Assembly: GCF_039533965.1 (NCBI RefSeq)
Contig: NZ_BAAAUN010000001.1
Span: 620,001-684,000, forward strand
Length of the DNA: 64,000 nt
Direction of reading: 5' to 3'
Source: Microbacterium luteolum
GTDB taxonomy: Bacteria > Actinomycetota > Actinomycetes > Actinomycetales > Microbacteriaceae
A program made the translations under genes and the position numbers. The notes below the pieces were generated by a model. That model was not told the origin of the DNA. It did not search any database and saw only the letters and a program-made list of their open reading frames with translations. This document shows, piece after piece, positions 39,533 to 48,706 of this stretch. Position 1 is the stretch's first letter, and every line of letters begins with the position of its first letter.

Positions 39533-40126
39533 ATGATTCCGCAGGACCGCCACGTGCCGGAGCGTGTCTTCCTGGCGCGGCACGGCCAGACCACCTGGAA
39601 TCTCGAACATCGCCTGCAGGGACAGCTCGACTCCCCTCTCACCGATGACGGCGTCGCTCAGGCCGAATCCATGGCGCGACGTCTGGTCGGTTCGGGCATC
39701 GGCACCGTGTGCTCGAGCCCGCTCGGACGAGCGCTGCGCACCGCCCGGATCATCGCCGAGAGCCTCGGCGCCGCGGTCGTCGAAGTACCGGAACTGGCGG
39801 AGCTCGATCACGGGGAGCTCGCCGGCATGACCTGGGAGGAGGTCGACGAGCAGTATCCGACCGCGCGCGAGGAGCGCGCTGACAACCGCTGGGGGTGGGC
39901 GTTCCCCGGAGGCGAGAGCTATGCCCAGGCGCGCGCCAGGGCACGGAAGGCGCTCAGCACCTGCGGATGGGCGTCGGACGGCATCCCGCTGCTGGTGAGT
40001 CACGAGATGATCGGGCGGATGCTGCGCGCCGAGCTGCGAGGCCTCGATCCGAGCGGCGCGCTGGCGCTGCGGCATCCGCCCGGAGTGATCTTCGAGATCG
40101 AGCGCGGCGCGGAACGAGTGCTCTGA
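39533..40126 (+). CDS. Histidine phosphatase family protein
   Basis: A 197-residue branch-1 histidine phosphatase (phosphoglycerate-mutase-like). The phospho-acceptor is His17 in LARHGQT. SSPLGRALRTA supplies the second Arg, ELDHGELAG the acid and LLVSHEMIGR the second His, so the active site is complete. Substrate could be a sugar phosphate or alpha-ribazole phosphate; nothing nearby decides. Confidence 0.88.
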   Translation: MIPQDRHVPERVFLARHGQTTWNLEHRLQGQLDSPLTDDGVAQAESMARRLVGSGIGTVCSSPLGRALRTARIIAESLGAAVVEVPELAELDHGELAGMTWEEVDEQYPTAREERADNRWGWAFPGGESYAQARARARKALSTCGWASDGIPLLVSHEMIGRMLRAELRGLDPSGALALRHPPGVIFEIERGAERVL

Positions 40127-40140
40127 CCCGCGAGGACGGC

Positions 40141-40863
40141 TCAGGACTCGGAGCGATCCTCCTCAGGCAGCAGATCCGGTCGCCGGCGGCGCGTGCGCTC
40201 GAGCTGCTGATCGCGACGCCAGGAGGCGATGACCGCATGGTTGCCGCTGAGGAGCACGTCGGGCACGGCGCGGTCCCGCCAGCTCGAGGGCTTCGTGTAC
40301 GAGGGGTACTCGAGAAGACCGTCCTCGTGGCTCTCCTCGACGAGGCTCTCGGGGTTGCCGACGACCCCGGGGATGAGGCGTCCGATGGCCTCGATCATCG
40401 CCATCGTGGCGACCTCGCCACCGTTGAGCACGTAGTCTCCGAGGCTGATCAGTCGCACCTCACCGAGGTCGGCGGCGTACTCGAAGACGCGCTCGTCGAT
40501 GCCCTCGTAACGACCGCAGCCGAAGATCAGGTGCTGACGCGAGGACAGCTCGCGTGCGGTCGCCTGGGTGAAGACCTCGCCCGCGGGCGAGGGGAAGATG
40601 ATGGTCGGGCGCGAGGCATCGGCGGACGCGGAAGGCGCCGCCGCCAGCTCGTCGAGCGCGAGACCCCAGGGCTCCGGCTTCATGACCATGCCGGCACCAC
40701 CGCCGTAAGGCGTGTCGTCGACCGTGCGGTGACGGTCGGAGGTCCAGTCGCGCAGATCCCGGACGTGCAGGTCGAGGATGCCGGCGTCCCTGGCCTTGCC
40801 GAGGAGCGAGAGCGTCAGCCCGTCGAAGTACGACGGGAAGATCGAGAGGACGTCGATGCGCAC
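40141..40863 (-). CDS. trmD: tRNA (guanine(37)-N1)-methyltransferase
   Basis: Methylates G37 of tRNAs that read CNN codons, preventing frameshifts. The 240-residue product has the SPOUT knot with [13 protein letters not shown] and [11 protein letters not shown] and the N-terminal [16 protein letters not shown] 40863 has TACGGT six bases upstream, so it may be transcribed on its own as well as from rpsP. Confidence 0.97.
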   Translation of the reverse strand: MRIDVLSIFPSYFDGLTLSLLGKARDAGILDLHVRDLRDWTSDRHRTVDDTPYGGGAGMVMKPEPWGLALDELAAAPSASADASRPTIIFPSPAGEVFTQATARELSSRQHLIFGCGRYEGIDERVFEYAADLGEVRLISLGDYVLNGGEVATMAMIEAIGRLIPGVVGNPESLVEESHEDGLLEYPSYTKPSSWRDRAVPDVLLSGNHAVIASWRRDQQLERTRRRRPDLLPEEDRSES

Positions 40864-40869
40864 GGGGGA

Positions 40870-40875
40870 ACCGTA
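40870..40875 (-). promoter_or_regulatory. Leaderless -10 hexamer for trmD
   Basis: TACGGT, six bases before GTG 40863, in the 19-base gap after rimM. Confidence 0.5.
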
Positions 40876-40882
40876 TCAGCGG

Positions 40883-41473
40883 TCACTCGGACGCGTCGGC
40901 GTCCGAGGCGTCTTCCGGCTCGGCATCCGGCAGCTCCTCGAAGAGCCCGGGAGGCGGCGTGACGATGACGCGGCCGTTGGCGACGTCGACGGTCGGCACG
41001 ATCGCCGCGACGAACGGGACCATGACCTCCTTGTCGCCGGACTTCACGATGAGGAGATCCTGGGCCGGGAAGTGCTCGACGCGCGAGACACGCCCCACGA
41101 CGACGTCCTCGCGGACCACGTCGAGCCCGACGAGCTGGTGATCGAACCAGGCGTCGTCCTCGACCTCGTCGTCATCCTGATCGATCCAGAGGATCGCCTT
41201 GACCAGGCTCTCGGCACCTTCGCGGTCGTCGACGTCGTCGAAGAAGACGACGGGGTTGCCGTTCATCACGCGATATTCGCGGACGGTGATGTCCTTGCCG
41301 TGCCACGGAGATGCCTCAGGCACCTGCACCGTGAACGCGGCTCCGGGGACGAAACGTCGCTCCGGATTGTCCGTGTACAGCTCCAGCTTCAGGGCGCCCT
41401 TGAGGCCATGGGCCTTGACGAGACGCCCGACGCGCAGCTGGTTCTTGCCCTGGTTGCGGTCCTTCGACACCAC
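40883..41473 (-). CDS. rimM: Ribosome maturation factor RimM
   Basis: Helps mature the 30S head. The 196-residue product has the N-terminal RVGRLVKAHGLKGALKL of RimM, a PRC-barrel half with DHQLVGLDV and VPFVAAIVPTVD, and an acidic tail. GTG 41473 starts one base after the khpA stop. There is no SD, so translation probably depends on coupling. Confidence 0.93.
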   Translation of the reverse strand: MVSKDRNQGKNQLRVGRLVKAHGLKGALKLELYTDNPERRFVPGAAFTVQVPEASPWHGKDITVREYRVMNGNPVVFFDDVDDREGAESLVKAILWIDQDDDEVEDDAWFDHQLVGLDVVREDVVVGRVSRVEHFPAQDLLIVKSGDKEVMVPFVAAIVPTVDVANGRVIVTPPPGLFEELPDAEPEDASDADASE

Positions 41474-41474
41474 G

Positions 41475-41705
41475 TCAGTCGTCCGCGACGTCGACGCGGA
41501 CCCGGCGCCCGTCGGCCAGAGCGCTGACGAGGGTGCGAAGGGCCTTGGCCGTGCGGCCGCCGCGCCCGATCACGCGTCCACGGTCATCGGGGTGCACGCG
41601 CACCTCGAGGAGGTCGCCTCGCGGCGACGTGGATTCGTTGATGCGGACATCCTCCGGGTGATCGACGATCCCCTTGACGATGTGTTCGAGCGCGGCGGCG
41701 AGCAC
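41475..41705 (-). CDS. khpA: KH-domain RNA-binding protein KhpA
   Basis: A 76-residue single KH protein with the GxxG loop as GRGG in VHPDDRGRVIGRGGRTAKAL. It binds RNA without clear sequence specificity and pairs with KhpB/Jag in other Gram-positives. The GTG start at 41705 lies six bases after the rpsP stop. It has the usual place between rpsP and rimM. Confidence 0.92.
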   Translation of the reverse strand: MLAAALEHIVKGIVDHPEDVRINESTSPRGDLLEVRVHPDDRGRVIGRGGRTAKALRTLVSALADGRRVRVDVADD

Positions 41706-41711
41706 GACGGA

Positions 41712-42152
41712 TTACTCTGCGTCGGCGGCGGGAGCCTCAGCGGCCTCCGCGTCGGCGGCGGGAGCGGCGGGAGCCTCCTCAGCGGGAGCCTCTGCCTTCT
41801 TCTCGACCTTGGGCTTGACGACCGACTTCTTGGAGCCGTCGATCTCGAAGGGAGCCTTGGGCTCCTTGACCTTGACGGTCGACTTCGCGTCCTTGTCACC
41901 CTTGAACTTGCCCCAGTCGCCCGTGAGCTTGAGGATGGCGGCGACCTGCTCGGTCGGCTGCGCGCCGACGGAGAGCCAGTACTGCGCGCGGTCGGAGTCG
42001 ACTTCGATGAAGGAGGGCTCCTCGGTGGGGTGGTACTTGCCGATCTCCTCGATCACGCGACCGTCGCGCTTGGTCTTCGAGTCGGCGACGACGATGCGGT
42101 AGTACGGAGCGCGGATCTTGCCCAGGCGCTTGAGACGAATCTTTACAGCCAC
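41712..42152 (-). CDS. rpsP: 30S ribosomal protein S16
   Basis: The 146-residue product has an S16 core at 1-85 ([32 protein letters not shown]). A long extension rich in Lys, Ala, Glu and Pro makes it about 60 residues longer than E. coli S16, as is usual in actinobacteria. First gene of rpsP-khpA-rimM. A GGAGAATCG sequence lies just before the ATG. Confidence 0.96.
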   Translation of the reverse strand: MAVKIRLKRLGKIRAPYYRIVVADSKTKRDGRVIEEIGKYHPTEEPSFIEVDSDRAQYWLSVGAQPTEQVAAILKLTGDWGKFKGDKDAKSTVKVKEPKAPFEIDGSKKSVVKPKVEKKAEAPAEEAPAAPAADAEAAEAPAADAE

Positions 42153-42346
42153 GATTCTCCTGAATTGTGTGGAAGGAAGGAACTGATCGCCTGGAGCGTG
42201 GGGTGCACACCCGGCGGAAGCTCAATGGGTGGACGACAGCTGGATAGAGGGTCGAGCAGGTCGTCCGACCTTCTATTCTGCCAGATCCCCGTCCCAGTCG
42301 CGAAACGCAGGGAAACGGCGCTGACCGTGTCGCCGCGCCTGCGTGT
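42153..42346. other. Intergenic region between rpsP and the GCS2-type ligase gene
   Basis: About 200 bases that hold the rpsP leader and promoter on the minus strand. CAGAAT (42280-42275) preceded by TGG matches the rplS -10 region. The plus strand ends in the ligase hexamer. No gene is seen. Confidence 0.4.
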
Positions 42347-42352
42347 CAGACT
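42347..42352 (+). promoter_or_regulatory. Leaderless -10 hexamer for the GCS2-type ligase gene
   Basis: CAGACT, six bases before GTG 42359. Confidence 0.5.
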
Positions 42353-42358
42353 GTGCTC

Positions 42359-43510
42359 GTGAAGCTCGAGTTCGCCCCCTCCGCCCGATCCACCGTCGGC
42401 ATCGAATGGGAGATCATGCTCGCGGATCCCGTGAGCGGTGACCTCGTCGGACGCGCTCCCGAACTGCTGGATGCCCTGGAGGCGGAGAGCGCCGACGAGC
42501 GGCACACGGTCACCGGCGAGCTGCTCACGAACACCATCGAGGTCACCAGCGGCATCGGCGACTCCGTCGCGCACGCGGTGGACGACATCGCCAACGCGAT
42601 CGCCGCGGTCCGCTCGGCCACCGACCCCGCGGGGATCGAGCTCCTGTCGGCCGGAAGCCACCCCTTCGCGCAGTGGTACGACCAAGAGGTGACCGATAAG
42701 ACGCGGTACCACACCCTGATCGAGCGCACCCAGTGGTGGGGGCGCAACATGATGATCTGGGGCATCCACGTGCACATCGGGGTCGAGGACCACCGCAAGG
42801 TCTTCCCCATCATCAATGCGCTCTCGGGCTATCTCCCTCATCTGCAGGCCCTGGCGGCCTCGAGCCCGTTCTGGGCGGGCGAGCGCACCGGCTACGCGTC
42901 CAACCGTGCACTCGTGTTCCAGCAGCTGCCGACAGCCGGACTCCCCTGGCCGCTGCACGACTGGTCGCAGTACGAGTCGTATCTCGACGACATGGTCCGC
43001 ACCGGCGTCATGGCCGATGCCACGGAGGTGCGCTGGGACATCCGGCCCGCCCCGCGCTGGGGAACCATCGAGGTGCGCGCCTGCGACGGCATGTCCACGC
43101 TGCCCGAGCTCGCCTCGGTCGCCGCCCTCGTGCAGGTGCTGGTCGAGGACTTCTCCCGGCAGCTCGACGAGGGGCGCACGCTTCCGGAGATGCCGGCCTG
43201 GTTCCATCGGGAGAACAAGTGGCGAGCCGCCCGGTACGGCATGGATGCTCGCGTGATCGTCGACGCGGCGGGAAGACAGCGTCCGGTCCGCGAGCACCTC
43301 TCGGAGATTCTCGAGGAGCTCGCGCCGGTGGCGGTGGAGCTCGGGTGCGTGCGCGAGTTCGGCAGCATCGCGACCACTCTGGAAGACGGCGCGAGTTACG
43401 AGCGCCAGCTCACGATCGCGAATGCGACGGCCGGAGACCTCGGCGCCGTGGTGCAGCACCTGATCCGAGAGTTCCGATCGGGACCCGAGTCGTCGATCGA
43501 GGAGCGATAG
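42359..43510 (+). CDS. Carboxylate-amine ligase YbdK / glutamate-cysteine ligase type 2 family
   Basis: A 383-residue GCS2-family protein. It begins STVGIEWEIMLADP and has HVHIGVEDHRKVFPIINAL, SSPFWAGERTGYASNRA and the RWGTIEVRACDG segment, the core of the ATP- and metal-binding fold. YbdK has weak gamma-glutamylcysteine synthetase activity; actinobacteria make mycothiol, so the true product is open. The GTG at 42359 is chosen by the hexamer; GTG 42353 is two codons upstream. It converges on the SorC-type regulator with a three-base gap. Confidence 0.88.
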   Translation: MKLEFAPSARSTVGIEWEIMLADPVSGDLVGRAPELLDALEAESADERHTVTGELLTNTIEVTSGIGDSVAHAVDDIANAIAAVRSATDPAGIELLSAGSHPFAQWYDQEVTDKTRYHTLIERTQWWGRNMMIWGIHVHIGVEDHRKVFPIINALSGYLPHLQALAASSPFWAGERTGYASNRALVFQQLPTAGLPWPLHDWSQYESYLDDMVRTGVMADATEVRWDIRPAPRWGTIEVRACDGMSTLPELASVAALVQVLVEDFSRQLDEGRTLPEMPAWFHRENKWRAARYGMDARVIVDAAGRQRPVREHLSEILEELAPVAVELGCVREFGSIATTLEDGASYERQLTIANATAGDLGAVVQHLIREFRSGPESSIEER

Positions 43511-43513
43511 CGC

Positions 43514-44485
43514 TCAGTCCTCGAGGAGCCGGCGCGCCAGCCCCTCGTCCAGGACGACGTCGGTGATGAGCTCGGCCGCGATCGCGGCGTGCAGGCTGAC
43601 GAGCTTCGGGATGCCGGAGACCACGCAGACCCGCCGCGGTACGCGACGGAGGCGGTCGAGCCCGGGTCCCGTCGCCCGCGCGTTGACACGGATGTCCCGC
43701 CATGTGCCGTCGGCGCGGAAGAAGACCGTCGCGACGTCGCCGATCGCGTGATCCTCGCGGAGGCTCCGGTAGTCCTCGCGGCCGAGATAGCCGCCGACGT
43801 ACACGCGGCTCGGGACCTCGGCCGCCGGCGAGCCGAGGCTGAACACGGCGATGTCCATCTTCGCCTGGAGGTCGAGGACGCGCCGCGTGCTGCGCTCCCG
43901 CCACATCGCCTCACGAGTCGCCGGATCGTCGAAGAAGGCCGGCACCGGGAACTGCTGCACCTGGGCGCCGAAGGCGCTGCCGAAGCGCTGCAGGATGTCG
44001 CTGGAGTACTCCACGCCACTGGTCTGCGTGTTGCCCGCCCCGTTGAGCTGCACGAACGTCGTGTTGTGCGTCTCCTTCTGCGTGAGCCCGCGGCTGACCG
44101 CGCTGATCGTGGAACCCCAGGCGACGCCGATGATCATGTTGGAGTCGACGAACTGCGACAGAAGGCGTCCTGCGGTCAGCGCGACTCGCTCCAGGCGCTC
44201 GACCTCGCTGACGATCTCCGGCATCGGGACCACGTGAGCGGCGACGCGGTAGCGGTCGCGGATGCGCTGCTCCAGCATGCCGAGCCGTTCCAGCGGTGAG
44301 TTGATGCGGATGTCGACCAGCCCGCTCTCCCTGGCGAAGCTCAGCAGACGCGAGACCGAGGAGCGCGATGTGTGCAGCTCCTGCGCGATGACCTCCATCG
44401 TCTTGTCCTGCATGTAGTAGAGCTGCGCAGCGGTGAGCGCCGCGATCAGCTTCGCGTCGCGTGATTGCGCTCCGGGACCTGACAT
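43514..44485 (-). CDS. SorC/DeoR-family sugar-binding transcriptional regulator, probable glycerol regulator
   Basis: A 323-residue SorC-type protein: HTH at about 20-60 (MEVIAQELHTSRSSVSRLLSF) and a C-terminal sugar-phosphate-binding domain with IIGVAWGSTI and VVSGIPKL. It is divergent from glpD-glpF-glpK, with a perfect palindrome between them, so a role in glycerol or glycerol-3-phosphate control is likely. In many other bacteria this job is done by the DeoR-type GlpR. A GAGGAGG Shine-Dalgarno precedes ATG 44485. The frame is open for another 40 codons upstream but without start signal. Confidence 0.88.
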   Translation of the reverse strand: MSGPGAQSRDAKLIAALTAAQLYYMQDKTMEVIAQELHTSRSSVSRLLSFARESGLVDIRINSPLERLGMLEQRIRDRYRVAAHVVPMPEIVSEVERLERVALTAGRLLSQFVDSNMIIGVAWGSTISAVSRGLTQKETHNTTFVQLNGAGNTQTSGVEYSSDILQRFGSAFGAQVQQFPVPAFFDDPATREAMWRERSTRRVLDLQAKMDIAVFSLGSPAAEVPSRVYVGGYLGREDYRSLREDHAIGDVATVFFRADGTWRDIRVNARATGPGLDRLRRVPRRVCVVSGIPKLVSLHAAIAAELITDVVLDEGLARRLLED

Positions 44486-44509
44486 GACAACCTCCTCGAC
44501 CTCGATCCT

Positions 44510-44523
44510 TGCACATATGTGCA
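44510..44523. promoter_or_regulatory. Palindromic operator candidate of the glycerol module
   Basis: TGCACATATGTGCA, a perfect 14-base palindrome, 24 bases from the regulator ATG and 64 bases before glpD. Placed to repress both directions. Confidence 0.65.
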
Positions 44524-44587
44524 GTGGGGTTGCGCACCGCGGTCGTGGAGGTCGATGCTGGGGGCAAGCAAGGAAGAGAGTTCGAGA

Positions 44588-46297
44588 ATGAACGATTCGA
44601 CACACTCATCGGCGGAGCGGGCCGAGGTCCGCGACATCCGCGAATCCGGCAGGACGAGCGTCCTCGTCATCGGCGGCGGGATCAATGGCATCTCGACGTT
44701 CCGGGACCTGGCCCTTCAGGGTGTGGATGTGCTCCTCGTCGAACGCGGCGACTTCGCGTCGGGTGCTTCGGCGGCGTCGAGCCACATGATCCACGGCGGC
44801 ATCCGCTATCTGGAGAACGGCGAGTTCCGCCTCGTCCGTGAGTCGGTCCAGGAGCGCAACGGCCTCCTGAAGATCGCCCCGCACTACGTCAAGCCCCTGC
44901 AGACGACGATCCCGATCTACTCCACGTTCTCCGGCATCCTCTCCGCTCCCCTGCGCTTCCTCACGCACAAGAGCGGCAAGCCGCAGGAGCGCGGCGCGTT
45001 CCTGATCAAGGTCGGCCTGACGATCTACGACACGTTCTCTCGCGACGGCGGCATGGTGCCGCGCCACCGCTTCCTCGGACGCAAGAAGTCCCTCGCCGAG
45101 CTCCCCTCGCTCGACCCGAACATCAAGTACACCGCCACGTACTACGACGCGTCGATGCACGACCCGGAGCGTCTCGCGCTCGACGTCCTGCAGGACGGCC
45201 TCGCCGCGCACCCGGGAGCGCACGCGCTCAACTACGTCGAGGCCATCGCGCGCGACGGCGACACCGTTGTGCTCCGCGATCGTGAGAGCGGCACGGAATT
45301 CTCCGTGAAGGCCGACGTGGTCGTGAACGCATCCGGCCCCTGGACCGACCTGACCAACGACGCGCTGGGCGTCGACAGCCGGTTCATGGGCGGCACGAAG
45401 GGCTCGCACATCGTGCTCGAACACCCGGAACTGCTCGAGGCGACGCAGGGCCGTGAGATCTTCTTCGAGCACTCCGATGGACGCATCGTCCTCATCTACC
45501 CGCTCAAGGGACGGGTCCTCGTCGGCACGACCGACATCGACGCCGACCCGCGCGAAGTGGCTGTCTGCACCGACGAAGAGGTCGACTACTTCTTCGAGCT
45601 TGTCCACCACGTCTTCCCGAGCATCCCGGTCTCGCGCGATCAGATCGTGTACAAGTTCTCGGGCATCCGGCCCCTGCCGCGGCACGAGGACACCGCTCCC
45701 GGTTTCGTGTCGCGCGACTATCGCGTCGAGGTCGACGACAAGGGTTCCGTGCCGCTCGTCAGCCTCGTCGGCGGCAAGTGGACGACGTTCCGCGCCCTGG
45801 GCGAATCGCTCTCCGACATCGTCCTCGGCCTCATCGACCGCACCCGCACCGTCTCGACGGCCGGACGCGCCATCGGCGGCGGACGCGACTTCCCGCGCAC
45901 CGAGAAGGCCAAGCGCATCTGGATCCAGGAGAACCTCCCGGGTGCAGGTCCGCGCGCCGAGCGTCTCCTCGCCCGATACGGCACGCGCGCCGCACAGGTC
46001 TGGGCGTACGTCGAGCAGGGTGCGGATGCACCGCTGGCCGGCGGCGACCTCTCCACCCGCGAGCTGGAGTGGATGGTCGAGCACGAGATGGTGACGCGCC
46101 TGGAGGACGTGATCCTCCGCCGCACGAGCATCGCCTTCATCGGAAACGCGGATGCCGACGTGCTCGACGAGATCGCCGATGCGCTGGTGCCTCTCCTCGG
46201 GTGGGACCGTGCGCGGCACGACGCCGAGCTCGAGCAGACCCGCGTGCTGCTGAACGAACGACATGGTCTTCACATCTCGTCCCGCGCCCGCGGCTGA
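44588..46297 (+). CDS. glpD: Glycerol-3-phosphate dehydrogenase (FAD)
   Basis: Oxidises glycerol-3-phosphate to dihydroxyacetone phosphate at the membrane and passes electrons to quinone. The 569-residue product has the FAD Rossmann motif VLVIGGGINGISTFRDLALQG, LLVERGDFASGASAASSHMIHGGIRYLE, the second FAD contact region VVNASGPW and a C-terminal helical domain. An AAGGAAGAGAG Shine-Dalgarno precedes ATG 44588, which sets the start over the longer frame from 44519. First gene of glpD-glpF-glpK. Confidence 0.95.
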   Translation: MNDSTHSSAERAEVRDIRESGRTSVLVIGGGINGISTFRDLALQGVDVLLVERGDFASGASAASSHMIHGGIRYLENGEFRLVRESVQERNGLLKIAPHYVKPLQTTIPIYSTFSGILSAPLRFLTHKSGKPQERGAFLIKVGLTIYDTFSRDGGMVPRHRFLGRKKSLAELPSLDPNIKYTATYYDASMHDPERLALDVLQDGLAAHPGAHALNYVEAIARDGDTVVLRDRESGTEFSVKADVVVNASGPWTDLTNDALGVDSRFMGGTKGSHIVLEHPELLEATQGREIFFEHSDGRIVLIYPLKGRVLVGTTDIDADPREVAVCTDEEVDYFFELVHHVFPSIPVSRDQIVYKFSGIRPLPRHEDTAPGFVSRDYRVEVDDKGSVPLVSLVGGKWTTFRALGESLSDIVLGLIDRTRTVSTAGRAIGGGRDFPRTEKAKRIWIQENLPGAGPRAERLLARYGTRAAQVWAYVEQGADAPLAGGDLSTRELEWMVEHEMVTRLEDVILRRTSIAFIGNADADVLDEIADALVPLLGWDRARHDAELEQTRVLLNERHGLHISSRARG

Positions 46298-46342
46298 CGA
46301 GAGATCCGACCGTCGCCCTCCTTGCGACGCAACTCCCTCACC

Positions 46343-46368
46343 GTGTCGGGGCAGAGGGGCCCCGACAC
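46343..46368 (+). other. Intercistronic hairpin between glpD and glpF
   Basis: A perfect 10-bp stem (GTGTCGGGGC and GCCCCGACAC) around a six-base loop. No T-run follows, so attenuation or mRNA processing is as likely as termination. Confidence 0.6.
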
Positions 46369-46389
46369 TCAAGAAAGGTCAATGAAGAC

Positions 46390-47145
46390 ATGGCTGATGT
46401 GAATCTCGGTCTCTACTTCCTGTCGGAGCTCGTCGGCACAGCGATGCTGATCCTCCTGGGTTGTGGTGTCGTCGCCAACGTCGCTCTCGCGAAGAACAAG
46501 GGCTTCGCCGGCGGCTTCCTGATGGTCAACTGGGGATGGGGCCTCGCCGTCTTCGCCGGTGTGCTCGTCTCCGCGTACTCCGGTGCGATCCTCAACCCCG
46601 CCGTCGGCATCGGCCTCCTGGTCGCCGGCAAGATCTCCTTCGTGATGTTCCTCACCGCCACCGGTGCGGAACTGCTCGGAGCGATCATCGGTGCGATCCT
46701 CGTGTGGCTCGCCTACAAGCAGCACTTCGACGAGGAGCCGGAGGCCGCCAACAAGCTCGGCGTCTTCTCGACCGGCCCCGCGATCCGCTCCTACGGCTGG
46801 AACCTCATCACGGAGATCATCGGCACGTTCGTGCTGGTGTTCGTCATCTTCGCGTTCGCCGACTACGGCGACATCGAGGTCGGCACGCCCGGAGGCCTCG
46901 GACCGCTCACGGCCCTTCCTGTCGCGCTGCTCGTGGTCGCGATCGGCGCCTCGCTCGGTGGACCGACCGGTTACGCGATCAACCCGGCCCGTGACCTCGG
47001 CCCGCGTATCGCGCACGCCATCCTGCCCATCAAGGGCAAGGGCTCCAGCGACTGGTCCTACTCGTGGGTCCCCGTCGTCGGCCCGCTCATCGGTGGTGTC
47101 ATCGCCGCCCTCGCCGCACCCGCGCTGCTCGGCCTCGCCGGCTGA
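46390..47145 (+). CDS. glpF: Glycerol uptake facilitator (MIP family)
   Basis: Channel for glycerol entry. The 251-residue product has six membrane helices and both half-helix motifs: the first reads GAILNPAVG (Asn69, where SGxxNPAVT is usual) and the second GYAINPARDLGPR (Asn198). Asp202 after the second NPAR is the hallmark of glycerol facilitators against water-only aquaporins. The start ATG 46390 has AAAGG upstream. A hairpin separates it from glpD. Confidence 0.95.
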   Translation: MADVNLGLYFLSELVGTAMLILLGCGVVANVALAKNKGFAGGFLMVNWGWGLAVFAGVLVSAYSGAILNPAVGIGLLVAGKISFVMFLTATGAELLGAIIGAILVWLAYKQHFDEEPEAANKLGVFSTGPAIRSYGWNLITEIIGTFVLVFVIFAFADYGDIEVGTPGGLGPLTALPVALLVVAIGASLGGPTGYAINPARDLGPRIAHAILPIKGKGSSDWSYSWVPVVGPLIGGVIAALAAPALLGLAG

Positions 47146-47191
47146 CACCTGACGCATCACGCATCCGCACGCTATTCAAAGGAGAAGCACA

Positions 47192-48706
47192 GTGGCTGAC
47201 TACATCATCGCCATCGACCAGGGAACGACCTCGAGCCGTGCCATCATCTTCGACAAGAAGGGCAGCATCATCGAGTCGGGCCAGAAGGAGCACGAGCAGA
47301 TCCTTCCGAAGGCCGGCTGGGTCGAGCACGATGCCGCCGAGATCTGGCGCAACGTCCAGGAGGTCATCGGGCTCGCGCTGAGCCGCGCGGACCTCACCCG
47401 TCACGACATCGCCGCGATCGGCATCACCAACCAGCGCGAGACCGCGGTGGTGTGGGACCGGAAGACCGGCAAGCCGATCTACAACGCGATCGTCTGGCAG
47501 GACACGCGCACGCAGGAGATCGTCGACCGCCTCGCGGCCGACGGCGGCGGCGACCGCTTCAAGAACATCGTCGGCCTGCCGCTGGCGACGTACTTCTCCG
47601 GCACCAAGATCGCCTGGATCCTGGAGAACGTCGACGGCGCCCGTGAGAAGGCAGAGGCCGGCGACCTGGCCTTCGGCACCACGGACAGCTGGGTGCTGTG
47701 GAACCTCACCGGCGGCGTCGACGGCGGCGTGCACGCGACAGACGTCACGAACGCCTCCCGCACGATGTTCATGGACCTCGAGACGCTCGAGTGGCGCGAC
47801 GACATCCTCGAGGCGTTCGGTGTGCCGCGCTCGATGATGCCGGAGATCCGCTCCTCGTCCGAGGTGTACGGGAATGCGGAGGACTCGTCGCTGCTGCGCG
47901 AGACGCCGATCGCCGGCATCCTCGGCGACCAGCAGGCTGCGACGTTCGGTCAGGCCGCGTTCAACACGGGTGAGAGCAAGAACACCTACGGCACCGGCTG
48001 CTTCCTGATCTTCAACACGGGCGAGGAGATCGTCCACTCGAAGAACGGGCTGCTCACCACGGTCGGGTACAAGCTCGGCGACGGACCGACGCACTACGCG
48101 CTCGAGGGATCGATCGCCGTCACGGGCTCGCTGATCCAGTGGCTGCGCGACCAGCTCGGCATCATCTCCTCGGCCCCCGAGGTCGAGAAGCTGGCCGAGC
48201 AGGTCGAGGACAACGGGGGCGTCTACATCGTGCCCGCGTTCTCCGGACTGTTCGCTCCCTACTGGCGCCCGGATGCTCGCGGTGCCATCGTCGGGCTCAC
48301 CCGGTACGCGAACAAGAACCACATCGCGCGCGCGGCCCTCGAGGCCGTGGCGTTCCAGACCCGCGACGTGCTCGACGCTGTCAACGCCGATGCCGGTGTC
48401 GACCTCACCGAGCTCAAGGTCGACGGCGGCATGGTCGCGAACGACGCGCTCATGCAGTTCCAGGCCGATGTGCTCGGCGTGCCGGTCGTCCGTCCGGTCG
48501 TCGCCGAGACCACCGCGCTGGGTGCCGCCTACGCCGCGGGCCTCGCGGTGGGGTTCTGGAACGGCCTGGACGACCTCTCCGCCAACTGGCAGGAGGACAA
48601 GCGCTGGGAGCCGTCGATGGAAGACGGCGAACGCGACCGTCAGCTGCGCCTGTGGCGCAAGGCCGTCACGAAGTCGATAGACTGGGTCGACGAGGACGTG
48701 AAGTAG
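47192..48706 (+). CDS. glpK: Glycerol kinase
   Basis: Phosphorylates glycerol to glycerol-3-phosphate, the substrate of GlpD. The 504-residue FGGY kinase starts with [13 protein letters not shown], has NQRET, the [16 protein letters not shown] signature and the [13 protein letters not shown] end. GTG 47192 has AAAGGAG upstream. The last 41 bases overlap the 3' end of the convergent LysR gene, and the terminator follows within that gene. Confidence 0.97.
   Translation: MADYIIAIDQGTTSSRAIIFDKKGSIIESGQKEHEQILPKAGWVEHDAAEIWRNVQEVIGLALSRADLTRHDIAAIGITNQRETAVVWDRKTGKPIYNAIVWQDTRTQEIVDRLAADGGGDRFKNIVGLPLATYFSGTKIAWILENVDGAREKAEAGDLAFGTTDSWVLWNLTGGVDGGVHATDVTNASRTMFMDLETLEWRDDILEAFGVPRSMMPEIRSSSEVYGNAEDSSLLRETPIAGILGDQQAATFGQAAFNTGESKNTYGTGCFLIFNTGEEIVHSKNGLLTTVGYKLGDGPTHYALEGSIAVTGSLIQWLRDQLGIISSAPEVEKLAEQVEDNGGVYIVPAFSGLFAPYWRPDARGAIVGLTRYANKNHIARAALEAVAFQTRDVLDAVNADAGVDLTELKVDGGMVANDALMQFQADVLGVPVVRPVVAETTALGAAYAAGLAVGFWNGLDDLSANWQEDKRWEPSMEDGERDRQLRLWRKAVTKSIDWVDEDVK

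Noticed and set aside
44606..46372. 588-codon minus-strand frame opposite glpD
   Set aside because: Antisense of a well-conserved flavoprotein; no motifs.
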